From: Streptomyces sp. NBC_01198
Lineage (GTDB): Bacteria; Actinomycetota; Actinomycetes; Streptomycetales; Streptomycetaceae
DNA length: 64,000 bases
Direction of reading: 5' to 3'
Assembly (NCBI RefSeq): GCF_036010485.1
Contig: NZ_CP108568.1
Location: forward strand, 2,750,001 to 2,814,000
The notes under the pieces are model-generated. The model saw nothing but the letters and a program-made list of their open reading frames with translations. It made no database searches and was not told where the DNA came from. Both the position numbers and the translations under genes were made by a program. Of the stretch, positions 25,110 through 33,223 are shown one piece after another. Each line of letters begins with the position of its first letter. Position 1 is the stretch's first letter.

Positions 25110-25927
25110 GCTCACCCGACGCCGCCCCCGAACCCGAGCCGGTCCCCGTACGGTTCGCCACCGCGGCCCGCGACGAGCGGCCCGACCTGGCCGAGCTGTG
25201 CCTGCTCATCGGCGCCCGCGCCGACCCCGCGCTGGACGGCGCCGCCTGCGACGCCGCGCAGATCGAGCTCGACCGGCTCGCGGGCCTGCTGCCGCACGGC
25301 CTGGTCACCCCGATGGACTGGGCGGCCGCGCTGCACCGCGTCCTGGGCGCCGGACACGGCTTCCACGGCACCCAGGGCGACTACCAGCGGCTGACCTCCT
25401 CGCTGCTCCAGGAGGTCCTGCGGCGCCGCCGCGGCCTGCCGATCCTGCTGTCGGTGGTCTGGATCGAGGTCGCCCGCCGGGCCGGCGCCCCGGTCTACGG
25501 GGTCGCGCTCCCCGGCCACTTCGTCGTCGGCCTCGGCGACCCCGACGGCGAACACGTGCTGGTCGACCCCTTCGAGGGCGGCCGCCTCCTGTCCGGCGCG
25601 GACCGCCGCACGGCCGGCGCGGACGCCTTCGGCTCGGCCGACCCGCTGGACGTCGTCCAGCGCATCCTCAACAACATCCGTGCCTGGGCCGCGCCCCGCC
25701 CCGAACACCGCCCGGTCCAGCTCTGGACCCTCGACCTGACGCTGCTCCTCCCCCGCCACCCGGCCAAGCTGCGCTACGAGCGGGCGCAACTCCTGGTCAC
25801 GATGGGCGATTTCCTCGGCGGGGCCGCGGAGATGGACTCCTACGCGGAGGTGATCGGGGCGTTCGACCCGGAGTCCGCCTCGGCCATCCGCTCCCGGGCA
25901 CGGGCCGCGCGGGCCCACTTGAACTAG
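25106..25927 (+). CDS. SirB1-type transglutaminase-like protein
   Basis: A 273-residue protein of the transglutaminase-like SirB1_N family. The conserved segment RRGLPILLSVVWIEVARRAG is followed by GVALPGHFVVGLG, which carries the His of the expected triad, and VLVDPFEGG, which carries the Asp. The usual Cys is replaced by the Ser/Leu region, so cysteine catalysis is doubtful. The ATG lies inside the stop of the acetyltransferase gene. Function is not known; similar pairs occur across Streptomyces. Confidence 0.8.
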   Translation: MSSPDAAPEPEPVPVRFATAARDERPDLAELCLLIGARADPALDGAACDAAQIELDRLAGLLPHGLVTPMDWAAALHRVLGAGHGFHGTQGDYQRLTSSLLQEVLRRRRGLPILLSVVWIEVARRAGAPVYGVALPGHFVVGLGDPDGEHVLVDPFEGGRLLSGADRRTAGADAFGSADPLDVVQRILNNIRAWAAPRPEHRPVQLWTLDLTLLLPRHPAKLRYERAQLLVTMGDFLGGAAEMDSYAEVIGAFDPESASAIRSRARAARAHLN

Positions 25928-25995
25928 CCGCTGCGGGGTGCGCGCTGCCCGGCCCTCGCGGTGGCCGTCCAGTCCGCGGCCGGGGGCCGGGTGGG

Positions 25996-26616
25996 TCAGA
26001 GCCAGCCTTTTTCGCGGGCTATGCGGGCCGCTTCCGCGCGGTTGCGGGCGCGGGTCTTCTGGATCGCCGTGGACAGGTAATTGCGCACCGTGCCCTCGGA
26101 GAGCCGCAGGCGGCGGGCGATCTCGGCGTTGACGCTGCCGTCGGCCGCCGCCGTCAGGACGTCGCGCTCGCGCGCGGTCAGCGGGTCCGCCCCGTCGGCG
26201 AGGGCCGCCGCGGCCAGGGTCGGGTCGATCACGCGCTCCCCGCGCAGCACCCGGCGTACCGCCTCGGCCAGCTGCGCGGCGGGGGCGTCCTTGACCAGGA
26301 AGGCCTCCGCGCCGGACTCCATCGCCCGGCGCAGGTAGCCAGGGCGCCCGAAAGTCGTCACGATCACGACCTTCACCGCCGGGCACTGCGTACGCAGCAG
26401 CGCCGCCGCCTCGATGCCGGTCATGCCGGGCATCTCGATGTCCAGCAGTGCCACGTCAGGCGTGTGCGCCCGGGCCGCGGCCAGCACCTCGTCGCCCCTG
26501 GCGACCTGTGCGACGACCTCGATGTCGTCCTCCAGCCCGAGCAGCGTCGCCAGCGCCTCCCTGACCATCGACTGGTCGTCGGCGAGTAGCACCCTCACGG
26601 GCCGCGGGTGGGTCAT
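25996..26616 (-). CDS. NarL/DesR-type response regulator
   Basis: A 206-residue two-component regulator. The receiver domain has acidic residues in LLADDQ, the phosphoacceptor Asp59 in LLDIEMPG, and Lys in LVKDAP. The C-terminal LuxR helix-turn-helix is LTARERDVLTAAADGSVNAEIARRL with the recognition part following. It binds DNA as a phosphorylated dimer. No histidine kinase is adjacent. The DesK-type kinase at 31914-33149 lacks its own regulator and is the obvious partner, separated by about 5.3 kb. Confidence 0.92.
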   Translation of the reverse strand: MTHPRPVRVLLADDQSMVREALATLLGLEDDIEVVAQVARGDEVLAAARAHTPDVALLDIEMPGMTGIEAAALLRTQCPAVKVVIVTTFGRPGYLRRAMESGAEAFLVKDAPAAQLAEAVRRVLRGERVIDPTLAAAALADGADPLTARERDVLTAAADGSVNAEIARRLRLSEGTVRNYLSTAIQKTRARNRAEAARIAREKGWL

Positions 26617-26659
26617 GCGGCCAGCCTAGTGATTCCGGGCTCCCCCGCGGCCCCCGGCT

Positions 26660-26986
26660 TCAGCCTGTGATGCGCATCAGGGCGACCCGGTCGCCGTGCA
26701 CCGTGAAGGCGAAGTCGGACGGGCCGTTGAAGCCGTTGCCGCCGACCTGGGCGCTCACCGTGGTCGTGTCGCCCTCGGTGCGGGAGCCGGTCACTTCGAG
26801 CCGTACCTGCTTGCCGATGAATTCGGCGTCACTCCAGCGGCGGATCGCCTCGTGGCCGCGGAATTCGCGTCCCCAGTCGTTGACGGCCCCGTCGTCGGCG
26901 AAGGTGTGCAGGAAGTCCTCGATGGCCCCGGCGTTGGCGGCTTCCAGCGCGGCCGCGACGGGGATGGGCAGGGGTGCGTGCGTCAT
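26660..26986 (-). CDS. SnoaL-like / NTF2-fold protein
   Basis: A 108-residue protein with the NTF2 pattern: a long first helix (ALEAANAGAIEDFLHTFADDG), the ND-WGREFRGHEAIRRWSD segment, then four strands ending VALMRITG. Members may be isomerases, dehydratases or plain binding proteins; nothing identifies a substrate. I use ATG 26986, although a GTG at 27007 in the same frame is open. It lies 43 bases upstream of the response regulator gene and may share a transcript. Confidence 0.78.
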   Translation of the reverse strand: MTHAPLPIPVAAALEAANAGAIEDFLHTFADDGAVNDWGREFRGHEAIRRWSDAEFIGKQVRLEVTGSRTEGDTTTVSAQVGGNGFNGPSDFAFTVHGDRVALMRITG

Positions 26987-27059
26987 GCCCTGCCCAACGA
27001 AAGCCACCGCCGTCCCGGCACCCGCCGAACAGGTTCACCTCGGCGGGCTGGCGGCGCCC

Positions 27060-29948
27060 TCAGCGGGCGACCCTGGCCCAGATGCACTTGCCGCCCTCGG
27101 TGTACCGCGTGCCCCAGCGCCGTGCCGTGACGGCGACGAGTTGCAGGCCGCGGCCGAACTCGTCGTCGAGCAGCGGGTGCCGGACCCGGGGGGTGGCCTG
27201 CGAGCCGTCGTAGACCTCGCAGGTCACGGAGTTGTCGTCGAGGCGCAGCAGGCGCAGCCGCAGCGTGCCTGCGATGTCGTCGCCGACGTCCGCGCCGATC
27301 CCGACGGCGTGCCGCACCGCGTTGCCGATGAGTTCGCTCACCACCAGCGTCGCCGCCTCGGTGAGCTCGCCGAGGCCCCAGCCGGCGAGGCGTTCCGCCA
27401 CGAAGACCCGTGCGCAGCCTGCGGATTCCGGCTCGCATGGCAGGTCCCAGGCCGCGATGCGCTCGTCCGGCACCCGTCCCAGGGCCAGCGCCAGCAGCAC
27501 CGCGTCGTCCTGCCGGCGCGGGTCCGCCGGCAGCCGTTCGGTGATGGTGTCGCACAGCGTGTCGAGCCAGCTGTCCCGCCGCTGGGCGTCGGCCGGCAGC
27601 GGGGCGGTGGTGGAGTAGCCGGTGAGCACGTCGGTGAGCCGGGAGACGTCGTCGGTGGTGCGGCGGAGCAGGCCGTCGCTGTAGAGGACGAGGACGCAGC
27701 CCTCGGGCAGCAGCGTCTCGGTGACCGGCGCCGGGACCTGGGCCTGCCCGAGCGGCTGGCCGACGGGCAGTTCGATCTCGCTGACCTTGCCGCCGGGGCG
27801 GACCAGCACCGGCGCGGGGTGGCCCGCGCCGGCGATCTGGCAGTCGCCGGTGGTCGCGTCGTAGAGCACCAGCATGCTGGTGGCGGTGATCGGCCTGAGC
27901 CGCGTCGCCACGTCGTTGAGGTGGGCCATGATCTCGTCGATGGGCAGGTCGAGCGCGGCGACGGTGAGCACGCCGTGCCGGATGATGCCCATGGCGATGG
28001 CCTGTTCGAGTCCGTGGCCCTTGACGTCGCCGATGACCGCGAGCGTACGGCCGCCGGGCAGCGGGATGGTGTCGTACCAGTCGCCGCCGACCTCCTCCCC
28101 CGTGGCGAGGCGGTAGCGGGAGGCGCTGCGTACGGCGACGGTTTCCGGCAGCACGCCCGGGAGCAGTTCCTTCTGGAGGCGTTCGGCCCGGTGCCTGGCG
28201 TCCTCGTAGAGCCGGGCCTTGCCCAGCGCCTGGGCGATGATCACGCCGACCGTGCCGAACAGCGTCTTCTCCTGTTCGCTGAAGCGGCGGGGCGCGGGCC
28301 AGCTCATGATGCACGAGCCGGCCCTGCGGTCGCCGTCGATCAGCGGCAGGACGACCCAGGCGCCCCGGCCGCCGTGCCGGGCCAGCTGGGCGAGGTCGGG
28401 CCACTCCCGGTCCAGGTCGTCGAGCGAGGAGAAGTAGCGGGGGGTCGCCGTCTCGGTGGCGGCGGCCAGCCGGTGGGGCCAGCCCGGCGCCCTGAGCTCG
28501 GCGCAGAACTCCGCGGGGAAGCCGGTGGCGGTGACCAGCCGCGGCGCCCTGCCCGTCAGGTCCTGCACGATCAGGCCCTGTGCGGCCACCGAGGGCAGCA
28601 CGTGCTCGATGATCGCGGTGACCACGTCCTGGGTGTCGAGGGCGCGGATCAGCGCCTGGTTCAGCTCGGTCATCCGGCGGCTGCGCTCGGTCTCGGCCCG
28701 CCGGGCGGCCTTCTGCTCGGAGATGTCGGCCATCTGGGTGGCGACGAAGCCGCCCACTTCGACGGCACGCACCAGCCAGGAGGCGAGCCGGCCGCTGGGC
28801 TCCTCGTAGTACGTCAGCTCGGTGGCCACCGCCGCTCCCGGCGCCGCCCTGGCCTTGGCCAGCAGTTCCGGGATGCCCTGGCCCGCGAGTTTCGGCTCCT
28901 TCTCCCAGGGGACCTCGCCGATCAGCGCGGCGCCCGCGCCGTCGCCGAGCGCCCGGGCGGCCTTGTTGGCCCACTCGACGCGGTTGTCGGCGGACAGCAC
29001 GTGGATCGGGTCGGGGTGCAGCTCGATCAGGCTGGCCAGCCAGGCGAGCTGGCTGCGGCGGGCGGTGACGTTCCAGGAGGTGCCCACCATCCGGACGGGC
29101 CGGCCGGTCTCGTCCTGCTCGAACGCGGCCCGCAGCTCCAGCCAGCTGATGGCGCCGTCGGCGCCGAGGACGCGGTATTCGACGGCGTACGGCTGCCCGG
29201 TGGAGCGGGACCGCTCGATGGCCTCCTGCACGCCGGGCCGGTCGTCGGGGTGGATGCGCTCCATCCAGGACTCGATCCGGTGGTCCCAGGTCTCGGGGTC
29301 CAGCCCGGCGTCGGGGATCAGCCCTTCGGTGACCTCGTCGATGTCCAGCAGCCCGCTGTCGAGGTCCCAGCTCCAGGTCCCGACGTTGATCTGCTGCATC
29401 ACCTGCTCCCGCACCCCGATCGGCTCCTGCCACCAGGGGGTGGTGCCGCTGTGCCAGACCGGTGCGCGCGGCAGCCGGGCGGTGACGACCCCGGCGACGA
29501 GCGACAGGAACCGCTGCCGCCCGGCGTCCGGGGCGTCGCGGGTCAGGACGGAGAGGGCGCCGATGGCCTCCCCGTTGAGCAGCAGCGGTACTGCCGCCAC
29601 TCCCCCGGGCAGGTCGGCGGGGGCTGCCGTGGGCCACCGCGGGTTCCAGACCAGCCGGCCCTGCGCCACCGCGTCGGAGGGTGCGGTGTCCGCACCGGTC
29701 GGCAGGCCGTCCCAGCCGCGGGCCGCCTCGGTGGGCAGGCCGTTGGCCGCCGCGAGGCGCAACGCGCCGTTGCCGGGGCCGCACAGGTGCGCGAGGCCGC
29801 CGAAGCCGCCGAGTGCCGCGACGGCCTGCTGGAGGGCGAGCCGCAGCAGGTCCGCCTCGCCGAGCCCGTCGGCCTCTTCGAGCAGGCCGAGCCGTACGGC
29901 GTCCGCCGGGTTGTCGCCGAGTCCGCCGTGCGCGGCAGCCATCCTCAC
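27060..29948 (-). CDS. Multidomain SpoIIE-type phosphatase with PAS, GAF and ATPase domains
   Basis: A 962-residue protein. In order: a GAF-like domain (about 30-165), two PAS domains (about 185-305 and 310-425), a GAF domain (about 440-590), a PP2C/SpoIIE phosphatase (about 610-810, with GGDWYD, GDVKGHG and YSDGLLRR), and a HATPase_c2 domain (about 830-960, with SELIGNAVRHA). Such proteins control anti-sigma-factor antagonists by dephosphorylation and may also phosphorylate them through the kinase-like end. GTG 29948 has GAGGCGGG upstream; ATG 29942 is the alternative. The frame continues antisense through the ABC gene, which is not a real fusion. Confidence 0.87.
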   Translation of the reverse strand: MRMAAAHGGLGDNPADAVRLGLLEEADGLGEADLLRLALQQAVAALGGFGGLAHLCGPGNGALRLAAANGLPTEAARGWDGLPTGADTAPSDAVAQGRLVWNPRWPTAAPADLPGGVAAVPLLLNGEAIGALSVLTRDAPDAGRQRFLSLVAGVVTARLPRAPVWHSGTTPWWQEPIGVREQVMQQINVGTWSWDLDSGLLDIDEVTEGLIPDAGLDPETWDHRIESWMERIHPDDRPGVQEAIERSRSTGQPYAVEYRVLGADGAISWLELRAAFEQDETGRPVRMVGTSWNVTARRSQLAWLASLIELHPDPIHVLSADNRVEWANKAARALGDGAGAALIGEVPWEKEPKLAGQGIPELLAKARAAPGAAVATELTYYEEPSGRLASWLVRAVEVGGFVATQMADISEQKAARRAETERSRRMTELNQALIRALDTQDVVTAIIEHVLPSVAAQGLIVQDLTGRAPRLVTATGFPAEFCAELRAPGWPHRLAAATETATPRYFSSLDDLDREWPDLAQLARHGGRGAWVVLPLIDGDRRAGSCIMSWPAPRRFSEQEKTLFGTVGVIIAQALGKARLYEDARHRAERLQKELLPGVLPETVAVRSASRYRLATGEEVGGDWYDTIPLPGGRTLAVIGDVKGHGLEQAIAMGIIRHGVLTVAALDLPIDEIMAHLNDVATRLRPITATSMLVLYDATTGDCQIAGAGHPAPVLVRPGGKVSEIELPVGQPLGQAQVPAPVTETLLPEGCVLVLYSDGLLRRTTDDVSRLTDVLTGYSTTAPLPADAQRRDSWLDTLCDTITERLPADPRRQDDAVLLALALGRVPDERIAAWDLPCEPESAGCARVFVAERLAGWGLGELTEAATLVVSELIGNAVRHAVGIGADVGDDIAGTLRLRLLRLDDNSVTCEVYDGSQATPRVRHPLLDDEFGRGLQLVAVTARRWGTRYTEGGKCIWARVAR

Positions 29949-30101
29949 ATCACCCGCCTCAGCCGTCGCTCCCGTCCCGCCCCCGTCCCACCCCATTCTT
30001 GCGCCGATCGCCGCACCCGGCCGCTTGTCGCGTTCAAACGGTGCCGGGGCCGCTGCCGGGCGTCCCGGCCCCGGGTCGGGCCCCGGCTCCCGGGGGCCCG
30101 T

Positions 30102-30115
30102 ATGACATCTGTCAT
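30102..30115. promoter_or_regulatory. Palindromic operator candidate before the ABC exporter operon
   Basis: ATGACATCTGTCAT has perfect six-base arms (ATGACA / TGTCAT) around a two-base centre. It lies 58 bases before the ATP-binding gene. Operators of this kind precede ABC exporter operons controlled by DesK/DesR-type systems. The likely binder is the response regulator at 25996-26616. Confidence 0.5.
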
Positions 30116-30173
30116 GCCGAAGACACGAGCTCCGGCACTGCCCACGCTGCCGCGGTCCGGCGAAGCTGGTCCC

Positions 30174-31166
30174 ATGACAGCGACAGCGACCACGAATGGC
30201 GCGACGGGGCGAACCGTGGACACGGGGGTGCCCGTCGTGGGGTTCACCGAGGTGAACAAGAGCTACGGCGCCGTGCACGCCGTGGCGGATCTGAGTCTCG
30301 AACTGCACCCCGGCGAGACGGTGGCCCTGCTCGGGCCGAACGGGGCGGGCAAGTCCACCGCTCTTGACCTGCTGCTCGGGCTGAAGAACGCGGACCGCGG
30401 GGCGGTGCGGGTCTTCGGGACGACCCCGGCGCAGGCGATCGCGGACGGGCGGGTCGGGGCCATGCTGCAGAGCGGCGGGCTGATGGAGGAGGTCACCGTT
30501 CGGGAGCTGGTCGGGCTCGCGTGCCGGCTGCACCCGAAGGCGTATCCGCCGGACCAGGTGCTGGCCGCGGCGGGTATCACCGACATCGGGTCGCGGATGG
30601 TGAACAAGCTCTCCGGCGGCCAGGAGCAGCGGGTGCGGTTCGCGCTCGCCACGGCCGGGGCGAACGACCTGATCGTGCTGGACGAGCCGACGGTCGGGAT
30701 GGACGTCACCGCCCGGCAGGCGTTCTGGGCGACGATGCGCGGCCAGGTGGAGGAGGGGCGGACCGTGCTGTTCGCCACCCACTACCTTGAGGAGGCCGAC
30801 GCCATCGCGGACCGCGTCCTGGTCATGCACCAGGGCCGGCTGATCGCCGACGGCACCGCGGCGGAGATCAAGGCGCGGGCGGGGGCCAGGCGGATCACCT
30901 TCGACCTCGAAGGGGCCATCGACGAGGCCGCGCTGCGTGCGCTGCCGCACCTGGTGGGCCTGGACATCACCGGCCCGACCGTCCGGATCCGCTCCGACGA
31001 CGCGGACGCGACGACGCACGCGGTCTACGGCCTCGGCCTCTACCCGCGCAACCTGGAGGTCGCCGGCCTCGGACTCGAACAGGCCTTCCTGGCCATCACC
31101 GACGCGGCCACCGCCGCGAACGCGAAGACCGCAGGCGCGGCCGACGACAAGGCAGGCACCCGATGA
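30174..31166 (+). CDS. ABC-2 type exporter, ATP-binding protein
   Basis: A 330-residue ATPase. Walker A GPNGAGKST is near residue 60, the signature LSGGQEQR near 150, and Walker B LIVLDEPT near 170. A C-terminal domain of about 90 residues is typical of DrrA/DesK-linked exporters. It powers the membrane protein encoded next, with which it overlaps by ATGA. I take ATG 30174 as the start; the far longer open frame upstream is antisense to the phosphatase gene. A possible ATG at 30115 lies inside the operator candidate. Confidence 0.92.
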   Translation: MTATATTNGATGRTVDTGVPVVGFTEVNKSYGAVHAVADLSLELHPGETVALLGPNGAGKSTALDLLLGLKNADRGAVRVFGTTPAQAIADGRVGAMLQSGGLMEEVTVRELVGLACRLHPKAYPPDQVLAAAGITDIGSRMVNKLSGGQEQRVRFALATAGANDLIVLDEPTVGMDVTARQAFWATMRGQVEEGRTVLFATHYLEEADAIADRVLVMHQGRLIADGTAAEIKARAGARRITFDLEGAIDEAALRALPHLVGLDITGPTVRIRSDDADATTHAVYGLGLYPRNLEVAGLGLEQAFLAITDAATAANAKTAGAADDKAGTR

Positions 31167-31903
31167 ACACGCTGGTCAGACTGGAGATCCTGCGCACCCT
31201 GCGCAACCGTAAGTTCATGTTCTTCTCGGTCCTCTACCCGGGCCTGCTGTTCCTGATCATCACCGCGGGCTCGGACAAGACCGACAAGCTCGACGGCGTG
31301 GACCTGTCGGTGGTCGCGTACTACATGGTGGCGATGGCCGCCTTCGGCGCGATGACCGCGGTCCTGATGGGCAACGCGGAGCGCATCGCCCGGGAGCGCG
31401 AGAAGGGCTGGGTGCGGCAGTTGCGGCTCACCGCGCTGCCCGGCCGCGGCTACGTCGTCGCGAAGATCGCCTCGGCCGCCACCGTCAGCCTGCCGTCGAT
31501 CCTGATCGTGCTGGTGCTGGGCGCGGCGGTGAAGGACGTCCGGCTGGACGCCTGGCAGTGGGCGGCGATCCTGGTCAGCATCTGGGCGGGCAGCATGGTC
31601 TTCGCGGCGCTCGGTGTCGCCATCGGCTACGTGGCCACCGCGGACGTGGCGCGGCCGATCTCGATGCTGTGCTACTTCGTACTGGCGATGCTCGGCGGCC
31701 TGTGGGTGCCGTTCACCACCTTCCCGCACTGGCTGCAGACACTGGCCGGCTACCTGCCGGGCCGCGCGTACGCCGCCCTCGGCCAGTCCATCGAGTTCGG
31801 TGACGCGCCGCACGCCAAGGACGTGACCGTGCTGATCTGCTACCTGGTGCTCTTCGCGGGCACGGCCGCCTGGCTGTACCGCAAGGACACCCTCAAGGCG
31901 TGA
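31163..31903 (+). CDS. ABC-2 type exporter, permease protein
   Basis: A 246-residue membrane protein with six hydrophobic segments and the ABC-2 pattern, including RIAREREKGWVRQLRLTALP in the cytosolic loop and MLGGLWVPFTTFPHWLQ before the last helices. It works with the ATPase immediately upstream, probably as a dimer. Exporters in such three-gene sets handle lipids, peptides or antibiotics; none can be named here. Ten bases separate it from the kinase gene. Confidence 0.9.
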   Translation: MNTLVRLEILRTLRNRKFMFFSVLYPGLLFLIITAGSDKTDKLDGVDLSVVAYYMVAMAAFGAMTAVLMGNAERIAREREKGWVRQLRLTALPGRGYVVAKIASAATVSLPSILIVLVLGAAVKDVRLDAWQWAAILVSIWAGSMVFAALGVAIGYVATADVARPISMLCYFVLAMLGGLWVPFTTFPHWLQTLAGYLPGRAYAALGQSIEFGDAPHAKDVTVLICYLVLFAGTAAWLYRKDTLKA

Positions 31904-31913
31904 GGGAGAGCGT

Positions 31914-33149
31914 GTGACCGCGAGCAGCGAGCGGGCGGGCGGCGGCCTGGACGAGGCGTGGCCGCCCTGGCGGCGCGAGATCGAGGCGGCCGACGACTCC
32001 CCGATGGGCCGGATCCCGGAGACCCGCAAGCAGGCACTGGTGAAGCTGGCCTGGATCGGCATCTGGCTGCTCTATCTTGGCTCGCCGGTCAGCGACCTGT
32101 CCGACGGCCACCACTCGGTGGCCGTCGTGGTCCTGGCGGGCCTCGGGCTGGCGCTCTTCGTCGTCGCCTACCTCGCGCTGGTCTTCCTGCGCACCAGCGC
32201 CGACGAGCGCCCCGCGACCTGGGTGTACGAGATCCTGGCCGCGCAGACCGTCCTGTCACTGGGGCTGTCCTCGACGCTCGGCAAGGACTGGCTGGTGCTG
32301 TTCGTCTACGTCGCGGTGGCCTGCGGGGCGGCGCTGCCGGCCGAGGAGGCGCGGTGGGCGGTGCCCGGGGTCACCGTGGTGCTGGCCGGCACGGGGGCGT
32401 GGGTCGACTCGCCGGGCGAGCTCTACCCGGCGCTGGTGATCCCCGCGCTGCTCGGCGGTTTCGCGATGCTGGGTGTCAAGCAGCTGGTCCGCACGATGCG
32501 GGAGCTGCGGGAGGCCCGGAAGACGGTGGCGCAGCTGGCGGCCACCGAGGAACGGCTGCGGCTGGCCCGGGACCTGCACGACCTGCTCGGGCACTCGCTG
32601 TCGCTGATCACGCTGAAGAGCGAGCTGGCCGGGCGGATGCTGCCGGCCCGGCCGGAGGAGGCGGCCCAGCAGGTCGGCGACATCGAGCGGGTCAGCCGGC
32701 AGGCCCTGGTGGACGTCCGCGAGGCGGTCAGCGGCTACCGGCGGCCGACCCTGGCCGGCGAGGTGGCGGCGGCCCGCGGGGCGCTGGCCAGCGCGGGAGT
32801 GGCGGTGCGCACCCACATCCCGGACCCGCTGCCCGGGCTCGCCGGCGACACCGAGGGCGCGCTCGCCTGGGCGCTGCGGGAGGCCGCCACGAACGTGGTC
32901 AGGCACAGCGGCGCCGCGCTGTGCGTGTGCGCGCTCACCGTGGACCCGGAGGCGGGTGTCGCCGTGCTGACCGTCTCGGACGACGGCCACGGTCCGGCGG
33001 TGGCCGGCCCCCGGGGCAATGGGCTCACCGGCCTCGCCGAACGCCTGGCCCTGGCGGGCGGGTCGCTGACCACGGCCCGCGCGGGTGACGGCGGCTTCAC
33101 CCTGCGGGCGGCCGTCCCTCTCGCACCGGTGGCCGCCCGCGCTTCCTAG
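31914..33149 (+). CDS. DesK-type sensor histidine kinase
   Basis: A 411-residue kinase. Four to five membrane helices fill about residues 45-195 with almost no external loops, as in thermosensors and lipid-state sensors. The phosphoacceptor His222 is in RLARDLHDLLGHSL (HisKA_3), and the ATPase has REAATNVVRHS and a G-box region with GNGLTGLAERL. It is the last gene of the exporter operon. Normally a response regulator follows directly, but here the next gene is a convergent, unrelated one. Confidence 0.92.
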   Translation: MTASSERAGGGLDEAWPPWRREIEAADDSPMGRIPETRKQALVKLAWIGIWLLYLGSPVSDLSDGHHSVAVVVLAGLGLALFVVAYLALVFLRTSADERPATWVYEILAAQTVLSLGLSSTLGKDWLVLFVYVAVACGAALPAEEARWAVPGVTVVLAGTGAWVDSPGELYPALVIPALLGGFAMLGVKQLVRTMRELREARKTVAQLAATEERLRLARDLHDLLGHSLSLITLKSELAGRMLPARPEEAAQQVGDIERVSRQALVDVREAVSGYRRPTLAGEVAAARGALASAGVAVRTHIPDPLPGLAGDTEGALAWALREAATNVVRHSGAALCVCALTVDPEAGVAVLTVSDDGHGPAVAGPRGNGLTGLAERLALAGGSLTTARAGDGGFTLRAAVPLAPVAARAS

Positions 33150-33168
33150 GCCGTGTCCGACAAAGAAA

Positions 33169-33212
33169 AGGCCGGGCCGTCCGGAGCGCGGGGGCTCCTG
33201 ACGACCCGGCCT
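33169..33212. terminator. Bidirectional hairpin terminator
   Basis: AGGCCGGGCCGTC (33169-33181) and GACGACCCGGCCT (33200-33212) pair with a single mismatch around an 18-base loop. It lies between the convergent kinase and peptidoglycan-binding protein genes. Confidence 0.65.
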
Positions 33213-33223
33213 GCAAGCGCCGG

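Noticed and set aside
27060..31019. A 1319-codon minus-strand frame that would extend the SpoIIE-type protein through the ABC ATPase gene
   Set aside because: Domain content begins after 29948 and the upstream part is the complement of a clear ATPase gene.
26667..31166. A 1499-codon plus-strand frame running into the ABC ATPase
   Set aside because: Its first 1170 codons are antisense to the SpoIIE-type gene, show no domain and have GC-driven composition. Only the part from 30174 is a gene.
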